A DNA stretch of 64,000 nt from Plumapathes pennacea (GCA_964036295.1 OZ038472.1:11156068-11220067), one strand, 5' to 3'; shown: positions 1 through 11,600, numbered from the stretch's first letter. Numbers and translations: made by a program. Notes: a model not told the origin generated them from the sequence alone.

Positions 1-335
1 ATTAAGTTCGAGTGTCGGGTCAAACGTCGAACTTAATCCCGTCGAAACGAATTCTGAACTACAAGAATCTTTTTTTTTTTTTTTCTACTGCAAAAATACT
101 GAGATCGAGGCTGAAACATACATTAAAATGCTAAATTATAATTATGCATTTAGTTCGACTCATGAAAAGATCGACGTTTGACCTCGAGACGATCTTCGGA
201 CGTTCTTCCCGTCTGCAACAGATCTTGGTCGATCCAAATACAATCAGTCGAACTTAATTGAGTCAAACATCGATCTTATCATGAACTTAATTCGCTCAAT
301 TTAGTTTGTCTCGTCTGAAGTACGTCGTTTGACCC
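1..335. repeat. Foldback-like repeat with GAACTTAAT motifs
   Basis: The motif CGAACTTAAT and its inverse ATTAAGTTCG recur several times, for example at the very first bases, near 28-37, near 250-260 and near 283-292. GTCGA/TCGAC and GATCTT motifs are interspersed. The left edge is cut by the window, so the full element cannot be delimited. No coding potential was seen. A T-run lies near 70-84. Confidence 0.4.
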
Positions 336-344
336 GGGGCCTTA

Positions 345-575
345 AGCCTGGTTTCCATATAATCGTCTCTGACGTAAGGATTGTCTTTGCATTTCCGGTC
401 GTCTCCGACGCAAGGATAGAACATGGTTCTATCGGGACGATCGAGTCGCTTCTGACATAAGGATCGTTTGAAACAATCGCAAGAGTGTTTCCAAATAATC
501 TTCCCGATCGCTTGACAAAAAATTCTGCGACAGAGACAATCCTTACGTCAGAGACGATTATATGGAAACCAGGCT
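345..575. mobile_element. Harbinger-type MITE, 231 bp, 41-bp perfect inverted repeats
   Basis: The left end (345-385, starting AGCCTGGTTTCC) is the exact reverse complement of the right end (535-575). The element is flanked on both sides by the trinucleotide TTA (342-344 and 576-578), read here as the target-site duplication. A 3-bp TWA duplication is typical of the PIF/Harbinger superfamily. The roughly 150-bp core has no coding capacity, so this is a non-autonomous element. Elements at 33476-33872 and 63069-63481 start AGCCCTGG and also carry 3-bp TAA or TTA duplications. Confidence 0.85.
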
Positions 576-578
576 TTA

Positions 579-1135
579 GTACTGAACAGTCATTCAGAGT
601 TACAGTGATCTTGTAGCGGCGAGTATAGATGGAAATCCTGATCAGCTTTCCGCTGGCAGTATGGAGAAGATAGCGTTTGATAGTTAAAATGAAAACTGAC
701 TCAGTCATCTGAATCCTCTTGCATTTCATAATTGAATGTTGAATGTTGACATCCTTCCAATTCAATGAATGTGCTGTTGTTTTTTTGTTTTTTTTTTGCG
801 AACTACCAACTGTTTTTGGATATGCGAGGAAATTTCAATATGATGCTGTCACGACTTTCGACAGAGGATTAAAAAGATATTCCTCTGATTGTCTCATACT
901 CTTTAGCTTCAGGCGCTGTGCATCTTATTATGTTAGTTGAGCCTGCGGTCGCCTGCGGTTTCACCAGTGTTAACACAATATGTGTCTTAAACAAAGTATG
1001 CACTGGGTCAGTCGAATGTTTACGTAAAGTTCAACCTAATACTTCAAGCCACCAAAGCATCCATTTGGATTGTATTTCACCCCTGTCAGGCCAGGAAGAT
1101 CTTTATCTTTCTTGAGGAAGGGCTGAGCATCAAAT
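579..1135. other. Upstream region of MED27, no gene recognised
   Basis: The open frames here are short and resemble nothing I know. The last part must contain the MED27 promoter and 5' UTR. The sequence around the MED27 start reads ATATGGCGG, which fits the YY1-like ATGGCGG context common at animal housekeeping starts. No TATA box was identified. Confidence 0.4.
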
Positions 1136-4100
1136 ATGGCGGATAAACTGGCAAATGTGGAAGAGTCCCTGAACCTTACCAAGAACTTGCGTTCGACTGT
1201 AACAAGAGTGTTTCAAGACCTTGCTTGCACGTCGTCCGTAAAGAAGGAAGGCGATTCATCGGATTCCAGCAAGTCACCCCGAGTCGCAGAATGTTTGAAG
1301 CAAAATCTTGCCGCTGTTCAAAAGATTTTAAGGTACTGAGTTCACTTTTCCTGATAGGCCTGGTTGTTCGAAGCAAGGTTACAGGTAAGCTATAACCCGG
1401 GGTTAAGTCTAAAAATTGTTGTCATTTCTAAGTCTAAAAATCAACCCAGCTTTGAACAACCCAGCCCTAGAGTATAGCACATGGCGGAGGAATTAACTGG
1501 AAAAGAGTGGGAGGTAGGGTGAAAGTGCCAATCTTCCTTGCCCCTTTTATGGTGTAACAGCAGCTACAATCTTAGTCAACATAAATGTTTGGACGATTAC
1601 AAGTCCCCCCCAGGAGAAGTTATCAGTGAGAGTGCTAGTACCAGTAGTTTTCTGTTTATTGTATATACACAGTAGCTTAGAAGTATTTTTATTCCAAACT
1701 TATTCACTGCCCTCCCTAAAAACCAAGAGTGATTAATTTTAATTTTATCCTGATATAATATTTTATCTTGACATATAATTGTAGTTCAAAATAATATACA
1801 ACATGGAGAAGCTTGTGATACATGTAACTCTTATTCAGATAAAAGCTAGTTAAACTATTAGCTCTCAGTACATCACTTTATAATTATAGTAAAGTATAAT
1901 GTGAGTATTTACACTTTCTTCTTAAAAACTTGGGAAAATCTGCATTTTACTCTCAAGCTCAAAATACAAATTCTGTCAATCATAAAATAAGAAAATGTAT
2001 GAGTGATGAAAAGAAAATTTATGTTTTAATCAGCTTTCATTTGAGCAAGGTATCAAATGCCAATTTCTCCGATACTTTATGATATATCTCTGATATATCT
2101 CTGATGGGAGACTGAAAAGTGAAAATTGATATTCGTTATATTTTGGCCTGAAATAGGGTAAGGGTCTTCAGAACTGAGCAGCAGCACACTCCCACCCAAA
2201 ATCTTGAGGTCGGAGGAGTACCCCCTACCCCAGGAGCCTACATAAAATTGTGCTTTAAGCAACTAGACCCAGGGTCTTACAGTAACCACACTGGAGTTTG
2301 ACTGTTAATAATTAATAGTTATTAAGTATTAAGTAGTAATTAATATTATTTGTCCATCTTGTTCTTCTCTATGACACAGTGATTTAGACAAAACCAGCTC
2401 AAGCAACACAAAGTCAGACTCTCACCCGGTCCCCCTGGGGAACACAGGCTTATTAACCCTGGATCCAGTGGAAGACAAAACCTACTTGTACAATCAGCTC
2501 ATTGATGGTTATGACTGGACAGAAAAGGTGAGTTCTCTCAAAACTAGAAAAGTGATGATACCAAAATTGTTAATTTTTGCATTCATTTAAATCCTATCCA
2601 CCCTGCAACATCTGTAGTAACCTGCAATGCATGCATTCCTTTTAGGTACTTGTAGATCGTGTTTAATTTTTGATAAAAAATTGAAAAACATGATATGTTT
2701 CCTAAAGTTTTAGGTATTTACAGCTTACAATCCTTGTTCATTATTACTTCAATTCCTTAAATAGTATAATTATTATACTTTTCTTTTTGTCTGAAAGTTA
2801 ACTGCCCAAGCTGGACAAGCTCTTTCAAACTTGAAGAGACAACATCCCTGTGCATTGACAATCTCTGATGGGGCTCCAGCTGCCAAGAAGAGTTACAAGG
2901 AGCTGCCTTCTACTAAAGGGTAAACTTGTACACAAAATTATTCATTTGGACAAAGTTCTATTAGCCAAAAATCCAGTTGATTAGTTGATTGAGCTTTTGA
3001 AAACAAAATTGACATGCTGAGATTGAGGAAGTCTGGGTGTGAGACCCGCTTGGCTCTTGCACTCAATTTTCCCACCAAAAATAAGAACACAATTATTGGC
3101 TATTTTTGTCTATTCTGTGCAAACCTATATTCCATCTAACCTGCAATTGACAACAGGATTGATGGAATAATATATCTACTATTCTGTTTATTCTAGAATC
3201 AGAACAGGTCCCAAAAGAAGAGGATTACCATATATTCCAATTATTCTTATTCCAGAATAGTCCCAAAAAAACACACTGTATTAAGAAAGGGAAAGGGAAA
3301 AACTAGGGTTTTGAGAAAAAGAAGGGAAATGAAGGTTGAAACATGTTGTAATAAGAACAAGGCAAGGACAGAAATAGGAAATTGAAGGTGGAAACAAATA
3401 GCGTTGAGGAAAGAAGAGTCAAAGAAATGGACGGATAAGAAATAAATTCAAAAGAAAATGTTAGATATAATCACAAGCAAAAAGAAAGAGAGATAAAGAG
3501 GGAAGAAAGAAGAGGAATAAAAGAGCATGGAACTCACTGGGAAAAAAGGGAATAGATGGATCAGTAAATCAGGAAAGAAATTATATGAGAGAGACTGAAA
3601 GACAAAGAAAGGAAGGAAGAATGAATGAACGAGAGAAAGAAAGGACAATGGGAAGTAATTGGTGATAGCTTGTCTGAACCTATTTGAACTTTGCCTGAAT
3701 AGGGATCTACAGAGGTTTATGCAGGAGCTGAAGGTGCCTTTCCCGGAACTGAGATTTCAGCTTTTCCAAGTCTGTGGTTCAAATGTTCTCCAGGTACATG
3801 TATGTAAAGCATTGATCTGTAAGTAACAACAACTCTTGTCTACCATGTCTTACAGATGCAAATAATTGGTTATTATACGAGAAGGACGGCCACATACCAA
3901 CCACTTACAGACTTCATACCGACCACATACCAACCACTTACAGACTTCATACCAGCCCATACTGACCACGTACACCACTTACTGACCTCATACTAACCAC
4001 ATACCGACCACTTACAAACTTCATGCCAACCCATACTGACCACGTATGACCACTTGCTGACGTCATACCAACCAGTGCAACATGTTTATAAAGGATTAAT

Positions 4101-6447
4101 CCTGAATTATAGTGCCAGTGTGCAATTTGAGATCAAATGTTTTCACCTTGCAGGTCACCATACCTAAAACCCTTAAAGCAGATATTGTTTTGCGAGGCAC
4201 CGGAGTTGACCAGGTGATTGTTCATGGCCTGCAAGAGAATACAACTATTCTGGACAAAAAGGTAAGGCTGACTTTCTCTTTTAGTTTCTGACCAGAAATA
4301 TTTCCTGCAGTATAGAGAAATTCACTTTTGATCCCTCATTCAGATGAAAGCTGATTGAACTGCAATTCTCAATACAGCACTCGTATATTTTATTGTTGAT
4401 TAGTTGGGAGAAACTGTATCAGAGACAAATGACGCATAGGCATACCGTAAATCCCCCCTCTAAATGTCAGTTTTTAAAACAAGCCCCCCTGTCCCCATTT
4501 TCATGCTGTCGACTCTGAGCATCAAAATTAGTACAGAAGCAAGACAAATGACGTGCATTAGATGCTTGGTGATATATTTTTAAACCAACCAAAAGGAAAC
4601 CAACCAAATGCAATAACAAACCCTGATGCAATCACCTTGCGTTTACCTTTGCTTGACTTAGCTTGAGTTGGCTTGGGTGGCTAAACAATGAAAACCTCAG
4701 CTCGAGTTGGCTAAAAATTTGAGCTCGATCAAATTTGAGCCAACTCATGCCAACTCGATGGTCCCACGATGGCCAAATCGCAAAGTTGGCTTGAGTTGTC
4801 TGGAGCTGGTAGTATCGTTTAGCCAGGGCTTTAAACAGGGTCGCAAATGAAAGCACTCTGTCTTAGACAGGGTAATGAAATTTACATCTTTGTGTCTTGA
4901 ACAGGGTCAGAGTTTGAGACCATCAGCGGGACCCCCGTGCCCAAACGTCAGTCGAATACCTACCTCCTCCTCCCCACCATTCAGTTGGAGCCTACCTCCC
5001 CTCCCCCCCCCCCTCAGTTGTTGCAGTTGTTGTTGTTGTTGTTGTTGTTGTATTTCTATTTTTGATGGTGTATCTACTTTCTTTTTAGGACACGCTTAAC
5101 GCACAATCAAAACATGCAGTATTCAGGACGGTGAGTACAATACACCATATATACCTGTAACTTTCTTTGTTTGAAGTTCAAATCCTGCGAATAAACAACA
5201 CGTTTCTTCAAGTTTACAAAAACAAAACTTATGATTATATAGTGTGGTTTGGATTGATATCCAATCAACTTGCAACAATTGATGATTACTTTAATTTGAC
5301 TGGAAAACCTGAGAATTGGCGTTTACCCCGACACATTCCCCCCCCCCCCCCCCCCCCCCCTCCCCTTGTGCGGTAAATTGAAGGGTGTTAAATTAAACTC
5401 TAGAACGCACTTGAAGCTTTTATCTTGATCGTCGGAAGATTAAGGTGATCACGTTCAATTTTCTCCTTCAGTTTCTCACAAGAGACGTTAGTCAATCTTG
5501 TACTAAGAATCTTGGCTTTTAATACTTCGCTCATATAAAAAGCTGACTGAACTATCAATTATCGTTACCTCAGTAACACACTTTCTTCTCGAATGTCGGT
5601 GAGCAATCTTGGAAGTGAAAGGGATATTAACATAAGTTTGAGGTAAAGGCCAATGCAAAGCCGTTAGGTCACATTAAACTGTGAAGATACTCATACAACA
5701 ACAGCAATAATTTTAGTAGTGTAATCATTACTAGAGAGTAGAAGGTTTTGTGTTAATTTAAATGAACTCACTGTATTTTTCTCCGAAATAAAGATCACCG
5801 ATTACGCCAATGCTGCAGCGATGCACTTCTACACAGTCTCTGGACCAGACCTTCAACAACTGCAGAACACTTTGGTAAGAAACAATTTATTCACTTGTGT
5901 AAGTTACAGTCAAAACCGCTAACTGACGCCATCCCTTCCCCTCTCCTCTTTTTCACCACTTTACATTGAAGAGTAGCACTGTAAATGAAATTTTCTCACT
6001 TGAACTGCATGACTGAAAAAGACGATTTATTATCGTAACCTGTATTATTTGATCAGCAAAGTTGAAACTTAGTGAACTTTTTCTAAGGCGGACACTCTCG
6101 GGACTAGATTTAGTGTCCGCCTTAGAGCGGAGAGTTTAGTTACAGAGAAACAAGTGAAAATTGGCAAGGACCAAATCTGCATGCTGTCCGCCTCAGAGAG
6201 GTGTCCGCTTAGAGAGAGTTGACTGTATTCATTTCCGAACATTTTCCATCCGGTTTCTTACCCGTCTCTCTGAGAATACCTCTCCTCTTTTTCTCAGAAA
6301 TGGTTGGATTCCTTCCGCGGACTTTTTTCCAAGAAATGCAGGAAGTGCAAACTCCACTTAAAGGACGATTCTGGGAATATTCCGCATCCACCATGCTGGA
6401 GAACTTACGACGATTTTTCTCCGTACCACTTCCAGTGCAAGCCTTAG
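1136..6447 (+). CDS. MED27: Mediator of RNA polymerase II transcription subunit 27, 8 exons, 312 aa
   Basis: MED27 is a tail/upper-head subunit of the nuclear Mediator complex, which relays activator signals to RNA polymerase II. Coding exons are 1136-1332, 2380-2527, 2798-2919, 3703-3793, 4154-4261, 5089-5130, 5794-5874 and 6298-6447. All introns are GT-AG and the phases agree, giving 939 nt. Human MED27 is 311 aa. Exon 2 holds the family motif LLTLDPVEDKTYLYNQL, close to the human LLSLDPVQDKTPLYSQL. The last exon encodes the C-terminal zinc-binding module: C277-x2-C280, C296, H307 and C310, then TAG. The start is the first in-frame ATG and gives MADKL, a natural MED27 N-terminus. Introns carry a purine tract, a minisatellite and MITE copies. 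No canonical AATAAA was seen close behind the stop; the first clear one is near 7108, beyond a repeat. Identity is secure from motif order, length and phase. Confidence 0.95.
1905..2115. repeat. Diverged copy of the CACTCCCAAG (piggyBac-type) MITE
   Basis: It lies in MED27 intron 1. Recognisable family pieces are TTGGGAAAATCTGCATTTTA, CTCAAGCTCAAAATACA, the stretch about a poorly conserved ATGAGTGATGAA, and CAATTTCTCCGATACT. The ends are eroded and no TTAA duplication is visible. Confidence 0.5.
3270..3660 (+). repeat. Purine-rich tract in MED27 intron 3
   Basis: Nearly 400 bp is dominated by A and G on the + strand (AAAGAAGGG, GAAAGGAAGGAAG and similar). It has no fixed repeat period. The opposite strand is a long pyrimidine tract. 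It has no coding meaning. Confidence 0.7.
3886..4078 (+). repeat. Minisatellite, ATACCAACCACTTACAGACTT-type unit
   Basis: A roughly 30-bp unit built from ACCGACCACATACC and ACTTACAGACTTCATACC recurs imperfectly about six times in MED27 intron 4. Variants with CCCATACTGACCACGTA alternate with the main unit, which suggests a composite higher-order repeat. Confidence 0.75.
4440..4620. repeat. Interspersed repeat shared with 34540-34770
   Basis: The segment with CCGTAAATCCCCCCTCT, AAACAAGCCCCCCTGTC, GAGCATCAAAATTAGTACAG and GCATTAGATGCTTGGT matches a diverged segment at 34540-34710. An inverted relative with CTTATTTTAAAGATTGGCC and CATTTACGGTA lies near 58060-58500. All copies lie in introns. 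No terminal structure was resolved. Confidence 0.5.
4630..4850. repeat. Diverged TTGGCTTGAGTTGGC repeat related to the 33476 element
   Basis: Repeated CTTGAGTTGGCTTGGGTGGC motifs resemble the interior of the third, diverged copy of the GGCCAAAC element at 51509-51845. It is probably an old internal fragment, inside MED27 intron 5. Confidence 0.4.
5436..5632. mobile_element. piggyBac-type MITE copy in MED27 intron 6
   Basis: It shows the family landmarks in order: TTCAATTTTCTCCTTCAG, TTTCTCACAAGAGA, AAGCTGACTGAACTATCAA, ACTTTCTTCTCGAATG and GGAAGTGAAAGGGA. The ends are mutated compared with the intact copies at 22753 and 28382. Confidence 0.6.
6083..6226. repeat. CTCTCTAAGGCGGACAC repeat copy
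   Basis: Facing motifs TAAGGCGGACACTCTCGG and GTGTCCGCCTTAGAG, then GTCCGCTTAGAGAGAGTTGA, mark a palindromic repeat in the last MED27 intron. Relatives lie at 33905-34060 and in several units at 55520-55930. Confidence 0.65.
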
Positions 6448-6682
6448 CTAATTGATGCGAGTATCATCACACTAAACGGATCTACCTTTACCTTCGTCGT
6501 AGGAATCTGAGAAGTTGAAGAAACCTCGTCCTATCTTGTGGCTTGTTTTTTTTTTTTTTTTTTTTCTTTTTTTTTTTTTATTGAATGTAAGAAGTTAGAT
6601 TTTCGTCTGTGTAACAGTTTTGCTGATGCTCTTTGTAGTTACTGACCTGTATAGAAATGCCAATCTTCGTTTTCAGTACTAT
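6448..6682. other. MED27 3' flank
   Basis: This is presumed 3' UTR and flank. It contains two T-runs (near 6547-6565 and 6569-6580). No polyadenylation signal and no other feature was identified. Confidence 0.4.
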
Positions 6683-7030
6683 ATAGAGCCGTTTTCGCAT
6701 GACTGTCGAAAGTAATCGTGTGATTGCTTTGGTTTTGCGTTTGCTACTTTTTCCGATTGGTCCACACAAGTTTAGCACCATTCTTGACCAATCAAGAGCA
6801 AAAGCAAAACCTGGTTGCGATATTCTCACGAAAGAAAGCAAGTCGCGATGGCGTGTCCTCGCACTGCTGATTGATTTGTAAAACCAATCGCAATTACTTG
6901 GTTTTGGTTTTGGTTTTGGTTTTGCTCGGAATTCTAATTGTTCTAATGTGGTTTTACTGGCCTCATTGATTGGCTCTTTGATTGTTTTGGTTTTGGTTTT
7001 GGTTTTCGACAGTCATCCGAAAAGCGCTTT
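6683..7030. mobile_element. Inverted-repeat element, about 350 bp, GACTGTCGAAA ends
   Basis: The left end (ATAGAGCCGTTTTCGCATGA, continuing CTGTCGAAA) and the right end (TTTTCGACAGTCATCCGAAA, continuing AGCGC) are near-perfect inverted repeats of about 28 bp. The interior holds TTTTGG runs and GATTGGTCC/GACCAATC pairs. A second copy begins at 63772 and runs off the window, sharing the GATGGCGTGT and CTCGCACTGCTGATT stretches. Confidence 0.75.
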
Positions 7031-7873
7031 ATGTACTTAGTAAGCACAAGCAACTTAAGATAGAGTTTGATCAGAAAAAAGGTAGTTATTATGCCAAGTT
7101 TCTAAGAAATAAATAAAAAATGGCCGGAATATGTTACATGTGTTACCATAGCAACAAAGCACCCCGAAATAGAGGGTTGTATTTTGGGAAGAACATACCA
7201 GAATATGAACGAGATACACCAAATAGGATGGAAACTAGGCCACCCTCACTAAAACTGAGGTGACCATTTTTGACCCTCTTAGGGGTCAAAACAAAAATTC
7301 CCAACAAAAACCCCTTCTCTTTTTATATGAATCACCATCCCCCTCCCCTCCCCCCCCCCCCCCCCGATCACTCCTCGTCCAGATACTCTATTTTAGTTTA
7401 TTGATCCTGAATTGCATGACTACTAGTAGTAGTTTTGTAAATGCTTGTTATGGAATTGTAGCGTAGCTGGAAAACGTTGTTCAGCCGTCAAATATATAAG
7501 TGATGTAAAAAAAAAAAAAAAAAAAAAAAAAAGAGCTGTATACTAAGAGTACATATTGCAGAGTGAGTCACTTGTAATTTTTTAACTTATTCTGTAGCCA
7601 CGTGAAATAAATCCGATGAGGAATACAGTCACCTTTATTCCCATTGTGTAGCATAAAGAGATGCGATTTCCCTGTTGGAGCTGCTTGTCCACTCGAAAGG
7701 GCAGGAAAAGGCGTTTCGGAACTCCAAAGCTCAACACTTTCCTTAAGTAGCACTATAGTTTGTGTTGATAAGCCTAGGACTAAGTTCTTCATGGAAGACT
7801 TCGCGTAATAGCCGTTTTGTTCCTATCCGGGTGATTCCCCCGTCAGGGAAGTAGGGTCAGCGGTAGACCCTGC
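7031..7873. other. Non-coding stretch with homopolymers
   Basis: It contains a C-run near 7350-7366 and a 25-base A-run at 7507-7533. An open frame at 7568-7792 on the - strand is short and unlike any family I recognise. The A-run preceded by unique sequence could be a retrotransposed tail, but no upstream body was recognised. Confidence 0.3.
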
Positions 7874-8185
7874 TTGTATTACGCATGCTCACCTGAGTTT
7901 GTCCGCCATCTTGATGCATCGACTGGCCAGTTGAAAGTTGTTTGTTTTCAACACGTACCAGCGAACAGGAAACGGGATTTTAATCGTCGAAAGTCTAACA
8001 TCGAAGAAGCCAAAAGGCAGTTGGGTTTCAAATACATCTGGACAAAGTCAGGTAAGATCTTCCTTTGTAAAGACAACAGAAGGCTCTGCACAGAAGTCGA
8101 TGTTTTGATGGAATCTTGCGAAAAGTTACAACATACGGTTTACAAGTGCATAATACTCTTCTTTGAGACTTTTATTCATGTATGA
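7874..8185 (+). pseudogene. Short ORF resembling an FP-type C-terminal segment of retroelement proteins
   Basis: The frame encodes about 103 aa. A basic segment (NRKRDFNRRKSNIEEAKRQ) is followed by FKYIWTKSGKIFL and a charged KDN. The pattern of an aromatic KY/F-x-W, KxGKIFL and a basic residue matches, from memory, the short C-terminal domain of baculovirus FP-like proteins, also found in ORF1-type proteins of some non-LTR retrotransposons and cnidarian orphan genes. No reverse transcriptase or endonuclease is nearby. The first ATG is arbitrary, because open sequence may have begun upstream. A perfect splice donor consensus (CAG/GTAAGA) sits inside the conserved KSGKIFL, so the segment may instead be an exon end. 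I treat it as a remnant. Confidence 0.3.
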
Positions 8186-8756
8186 AATTCATGATATTCA
8201 GTGCTTGCAATATAAATTCATAAGCTTTCATAATTATTTTATAGGGCTCCACATACAGCACATGTTCTGCGTCTTTTAATTTATGACTCACTGCTGTGAA
8301 GGTGCAACTTCCTAATAATCCTTTCTAATTTCCTAATAATTGGTAGAGCTTCTTCCTTGTAAATCCAACAGTTTTAAACGAGACTTTGAAAGATCAACAC
8401 AAATGCTGTCTCCAATTATCACTCATGATCCAAGACTACTGTGTTTCAGATTTCATATAATGCCTGTACCATCACCATAATTTTTGATTGGAGTGTTTTG
8501 CTGTCCAACTCCCTTGTTACATGTGAATACCACTGTAGTAATTATGTGTACTGCAAACAGCTCCTTAGTAAATAACGCGCAAAACATTGCATGTTACCAA
8601 CTAAGGGAGTTGGTTTATTAGAGCAAAATTTGCATGGGCTCAGTAAAGCAAAAACTTTGGAGAATATATTCTTTTTGCTAGACTTTTATGGGAAATTGTG
8701 AAAATATGTGCCATGGAGGAAGTTTGTGTAAGCTAGTGGCTTTAGCCTATACACTT

Positions 8757-8913
8757 GCTCGACATTAAGGGTTTAGGTTGGTTGCCCCTTGGACTGTAGA
8801 TTGACTTCAAGCAATAGAAAGTTTCATAATTTCTGGTTGCCCGGCCCAGAATTTACCTGCCCGACCAAAAGTTTTGGTTGCCCTGGGCAAGCGGGCAACC
8901 ATTAATGTCGAGC
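8757..8913. mobile_element. Small inverted-repeat element, GCTCGACATTAA ends
   Basis: GCTCGACATTAAGGGT at the left mirrors ATTAATGTCGAGC at the right, with TTGCCC/GGGCAA pairs further in. Total length is about 157 bp. A lone end with TTAATGTCGAGCACTGAG occurs near 40155 in an AP3M intron. Confidence 0.65.
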
Positions 8914-9078
8914 GCTGGTATAGGGCTTCAAATGAATTTACATGTACGTGGTTGTATGTACTTGCATGATCTTTGCCACTTTACCTTTTGATTATAAAAT
9001 ACTCAGCTGAAGCAATATTAGTTTAGTTTAGTTTATTAAATTCTTCATACACACACCTAACACTGGTAGCATAGTAAG

Positions 9079-9241
9079 AGTGCTCAAAATTAGCGGTCGT
9101 CCAGTCGTCCAAGGCGACCAAAAGTTCACTCAGAGGACTGGTTTTCTGCCAAATTGATAGGCTGGTTATCCAGGAGAAAACCCAAAAACCAACTAATTCG
9201 CATATCCAGACAACCTGGACTCTTTTTTAATTTTGAGCACT
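9079..9241. mobile_element. Small MITE, AGTGCTCAAAATTA ends, 163 bp
   Basis: The left end 9079-9092 and the right end 9228-9241 are exact 14-bp inverted repeats. The core includes GGTCGTCCAGTCGTCCAAGG and GTTATCCAG motifs. No second copy was found in the window. Confidence 0.65.
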
Positions 9242-9430
9242 GTAGTAGCACACATAGTACACAAGTAACAGGGTAACAAAGGAAACAGAGGAACACATTT
9301 TTCCGCGGTTGTACTTATCCCAATACTCGTGTTCGTCACCACATTGTTGTTCTGCTGTTGCTGTTGAAAATAGCCTGACCATAGTTGTCCTTGCTATATT
9401 GCAATTGTATTTTTAATTATATCGCTGATA

Positions 9431-10547
9431 TCTCTTACTTGAAGAGCATCTTTGCTTATTTAATTGCTTCATTATGCCTTGTTAAATGTTTACAGACTCA
9501 CTTCGTACGTGAAGAGTCCAGGAGAGTTATGAGACTTGAATTATATACACAGAATTTGTAAGGTTGTGAAAAACTTGGATGATCAACCATTTAAGTGTGC
9601 TGCATGTAATTGTTGTGGGTCGTTGGAACGCGTTTAATTTGCTTTTGGAGGTCAGTCAGCCACAAAACGTCCCAATTCTGATGTTTTGTTTCATTCAAAC
9701 TGTTGATAGAAACACTAAATCTTATAGTGAAATAGAGGTTTTGGTTTTCAACAACATGTACAGTATTGTGCAATATTATTTCAGTATTTGGCAAAGAAAA
9801 AGAATAAACATTTCGTTTTTGAATATACTCACAAATTACGCCACTGTTTTATTTATAATATCATGATACCCAGTAAAACTGTTACCCGATGGTAATAGTA
9901 CAGTTCAGAAAACATCAAAATTACTTCACAAGTTTAATTTTATATGTGCAAGCTGTACAAACATGTTTCTAAATCCGTCCTGTTATACTTTTTTTCCCTG
10001 CAAGGATCACTGGTATTTCATTCTACAAGCATATCCTGCCTTCAATTATTATTAGTACGACCTCCTATGTTGATCCAACAAGGATACTGTCAGGATCTTG
10101 CCAGGATCCTGTTGTATTTATCCTATGAGGATCTTGATAGGATCTTAACAGGATCCTGCTATGTTTATCCAACAAGGATCCTGTTAGGATCCTAAAAGGA
10201 TCCTGCCAGGATCCTGTTGTGTTTATCCTATGAGGATCCTTACAGGATCCTACCAGGATCCTGCCAGGATCCTAAAAGGATCCTGCTTTGTTTATCCTGC
10301 AAGGATCTTTGAAGGATCCTTGAAGGATCCTGGCATATCTTGCCCTGCCAGGATCCTGGTAGTCAAGAAAAATTTGGGCAGGATCCTGCAAGGATCCTGC
10401 AGGATCCTGCAAGGATCCTATCCTTACAGGATCCTTGCAGGACCCTTGAGGATCCTAGGATCCTTAAGGATCCTGCAAGGATTTTCACCAGGGTCATCTC
10501 TCACTTGAAGAGCATCTTTGCTTATTTAATTGCTTCATTATGCCTTG
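9431..10547. repeat. 51-bp direct repeats flanking about 1 kb
   Basis: A 51-bp sequence (starting TCTCTTACTTGAAGAGCATC, ending TTCATTATGCCTTG) at 9431-9481 recurs with one mismatch at 10497-10547. The sequence beyond each copy differs. This is the footprint of a tandem duplication or of an insertion with a long flanking repeat. The interval contains no recognised gene. Confidence 0.75.
10065..10490. repeat. AGGATCCT-rich satellite block
   Basis: The palindrome AGGATCCT recurs more than twenty times with spacers such as GCC, GCA, TTACC and TTGAA, mostly as AGGATCCTGCCAGGATCCTG. Unit spacing is irregular (roughly 10-20 bp), so it is not a simple microsatellite. Short open frames over it are artefacts of the repeat. 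Confidence 0.85.
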
Positions 10548-10959
10548 CAGAGAAATTTTGATGACAGCAAGCTCAAACATCAAGATGCCTTCTATGGACA
10601 GCAAGAAAAGGAAGTGGCAACTTCACCGACTTCACGTCTTTAGTCAGGTAATGAGAGATAGTTGTTCATTTGATTATTTCTGACTAGGAATATAAAACAT
10701 CACCAGATATCTTGGAACAATTATAAGGACTACACTGTAAAATCAGAAATGCTGATTTGGGCCCAAAAGCCAAATCGGCACCAAAGTCACTTGGGCCAAT
10801 ATGGCCCACAGTAGGGCTGTTTTGTACAAGAGGTGCTGAAACAGGTCTGCATGGTACTGATTTGACCCCAAATATTTCTGATTTAGCTCACCTAAATTCT
10901 AATTTGGCCCTTGATATCAATTCAGCCACACCAAGTGCCAAATGCGGATAGGCTGATTT

Positions 10960-11600
10960 TGCACCAAATATCTTTTATTATCCAAAATTTAACAATGCAC
11001 TGTTTTCAATCAAAAGAACCAAAAATGTGTAGTTTTCTTGCTACATCTTGTCAACCATTGAAGAAAAACAAGACAAATGTATTGCAAAAAGACTTGTTAT
11101 AGTCCAGGATGGTTTCATGAAAGTTTGAAGGGTTTTTTTTAATTAATTTTTCATCAAAATTGGCTTTTTTTTTTTTTTTTTTTTTTTTTGACAAAAGCAT
11201 GGTCTATAGCCTTACCATTTTTTCAAAAATCAGCCATTTTTGGCCCAATCCTAAATTCAAGGTCTAGCCCCGGTCTTTTGTCAGATTTGCATGCAACTTT
11301 CAGGAAATGTTCCTGGATGTATAACAAAGGTTTTGACATAAAAATGATAATACATAAAGCAGATCACCAGTAATAAGAGCATAATTTTGCCTAGCAATTC
11401 ACCCTTTTCAATCAAAACCACAAAAATTCTTAGTTTATTAGCTATATCTCTTCAACGGTTGAAGAAACTTAAGGCAAATGTATAGCAAAAAGTATCGTTA
11501 AGATCCCAAGAAAGTTTCCTGAAAGTTTCAAGAGTTTTAAATATTTCATCAAAATCGGCTACTTTTGGCAAAAGCGATACACCAATGTACGTATGCCTCC
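10960..11600. repeat. Repeat dimer shared with 27630-28240
   Basis: Two diverged units about 415 bp apart share the order TTCAATCAAAA, TAGTTTTCTTGCTA, CAACCATTGAAGAAA, GCAAAAAG, TTTCNTGAAAGTTT, TTCATCAAAAT and TTTTGGC. A 29-base T-run interrupts unit 1 near 11165-11190. The same dimer arrangement recurs at 27630-28240. Confidence 0.7.

Noticed and set aside
4875..5099. 74-codon Pro/Cys-rich frame near MED27 exon 6
   Set aside because: It is a C-run and (GTT)n microsatellite in the intron. The real exon is 5089-5130 in a frame that joins the flanking MED27 exons.
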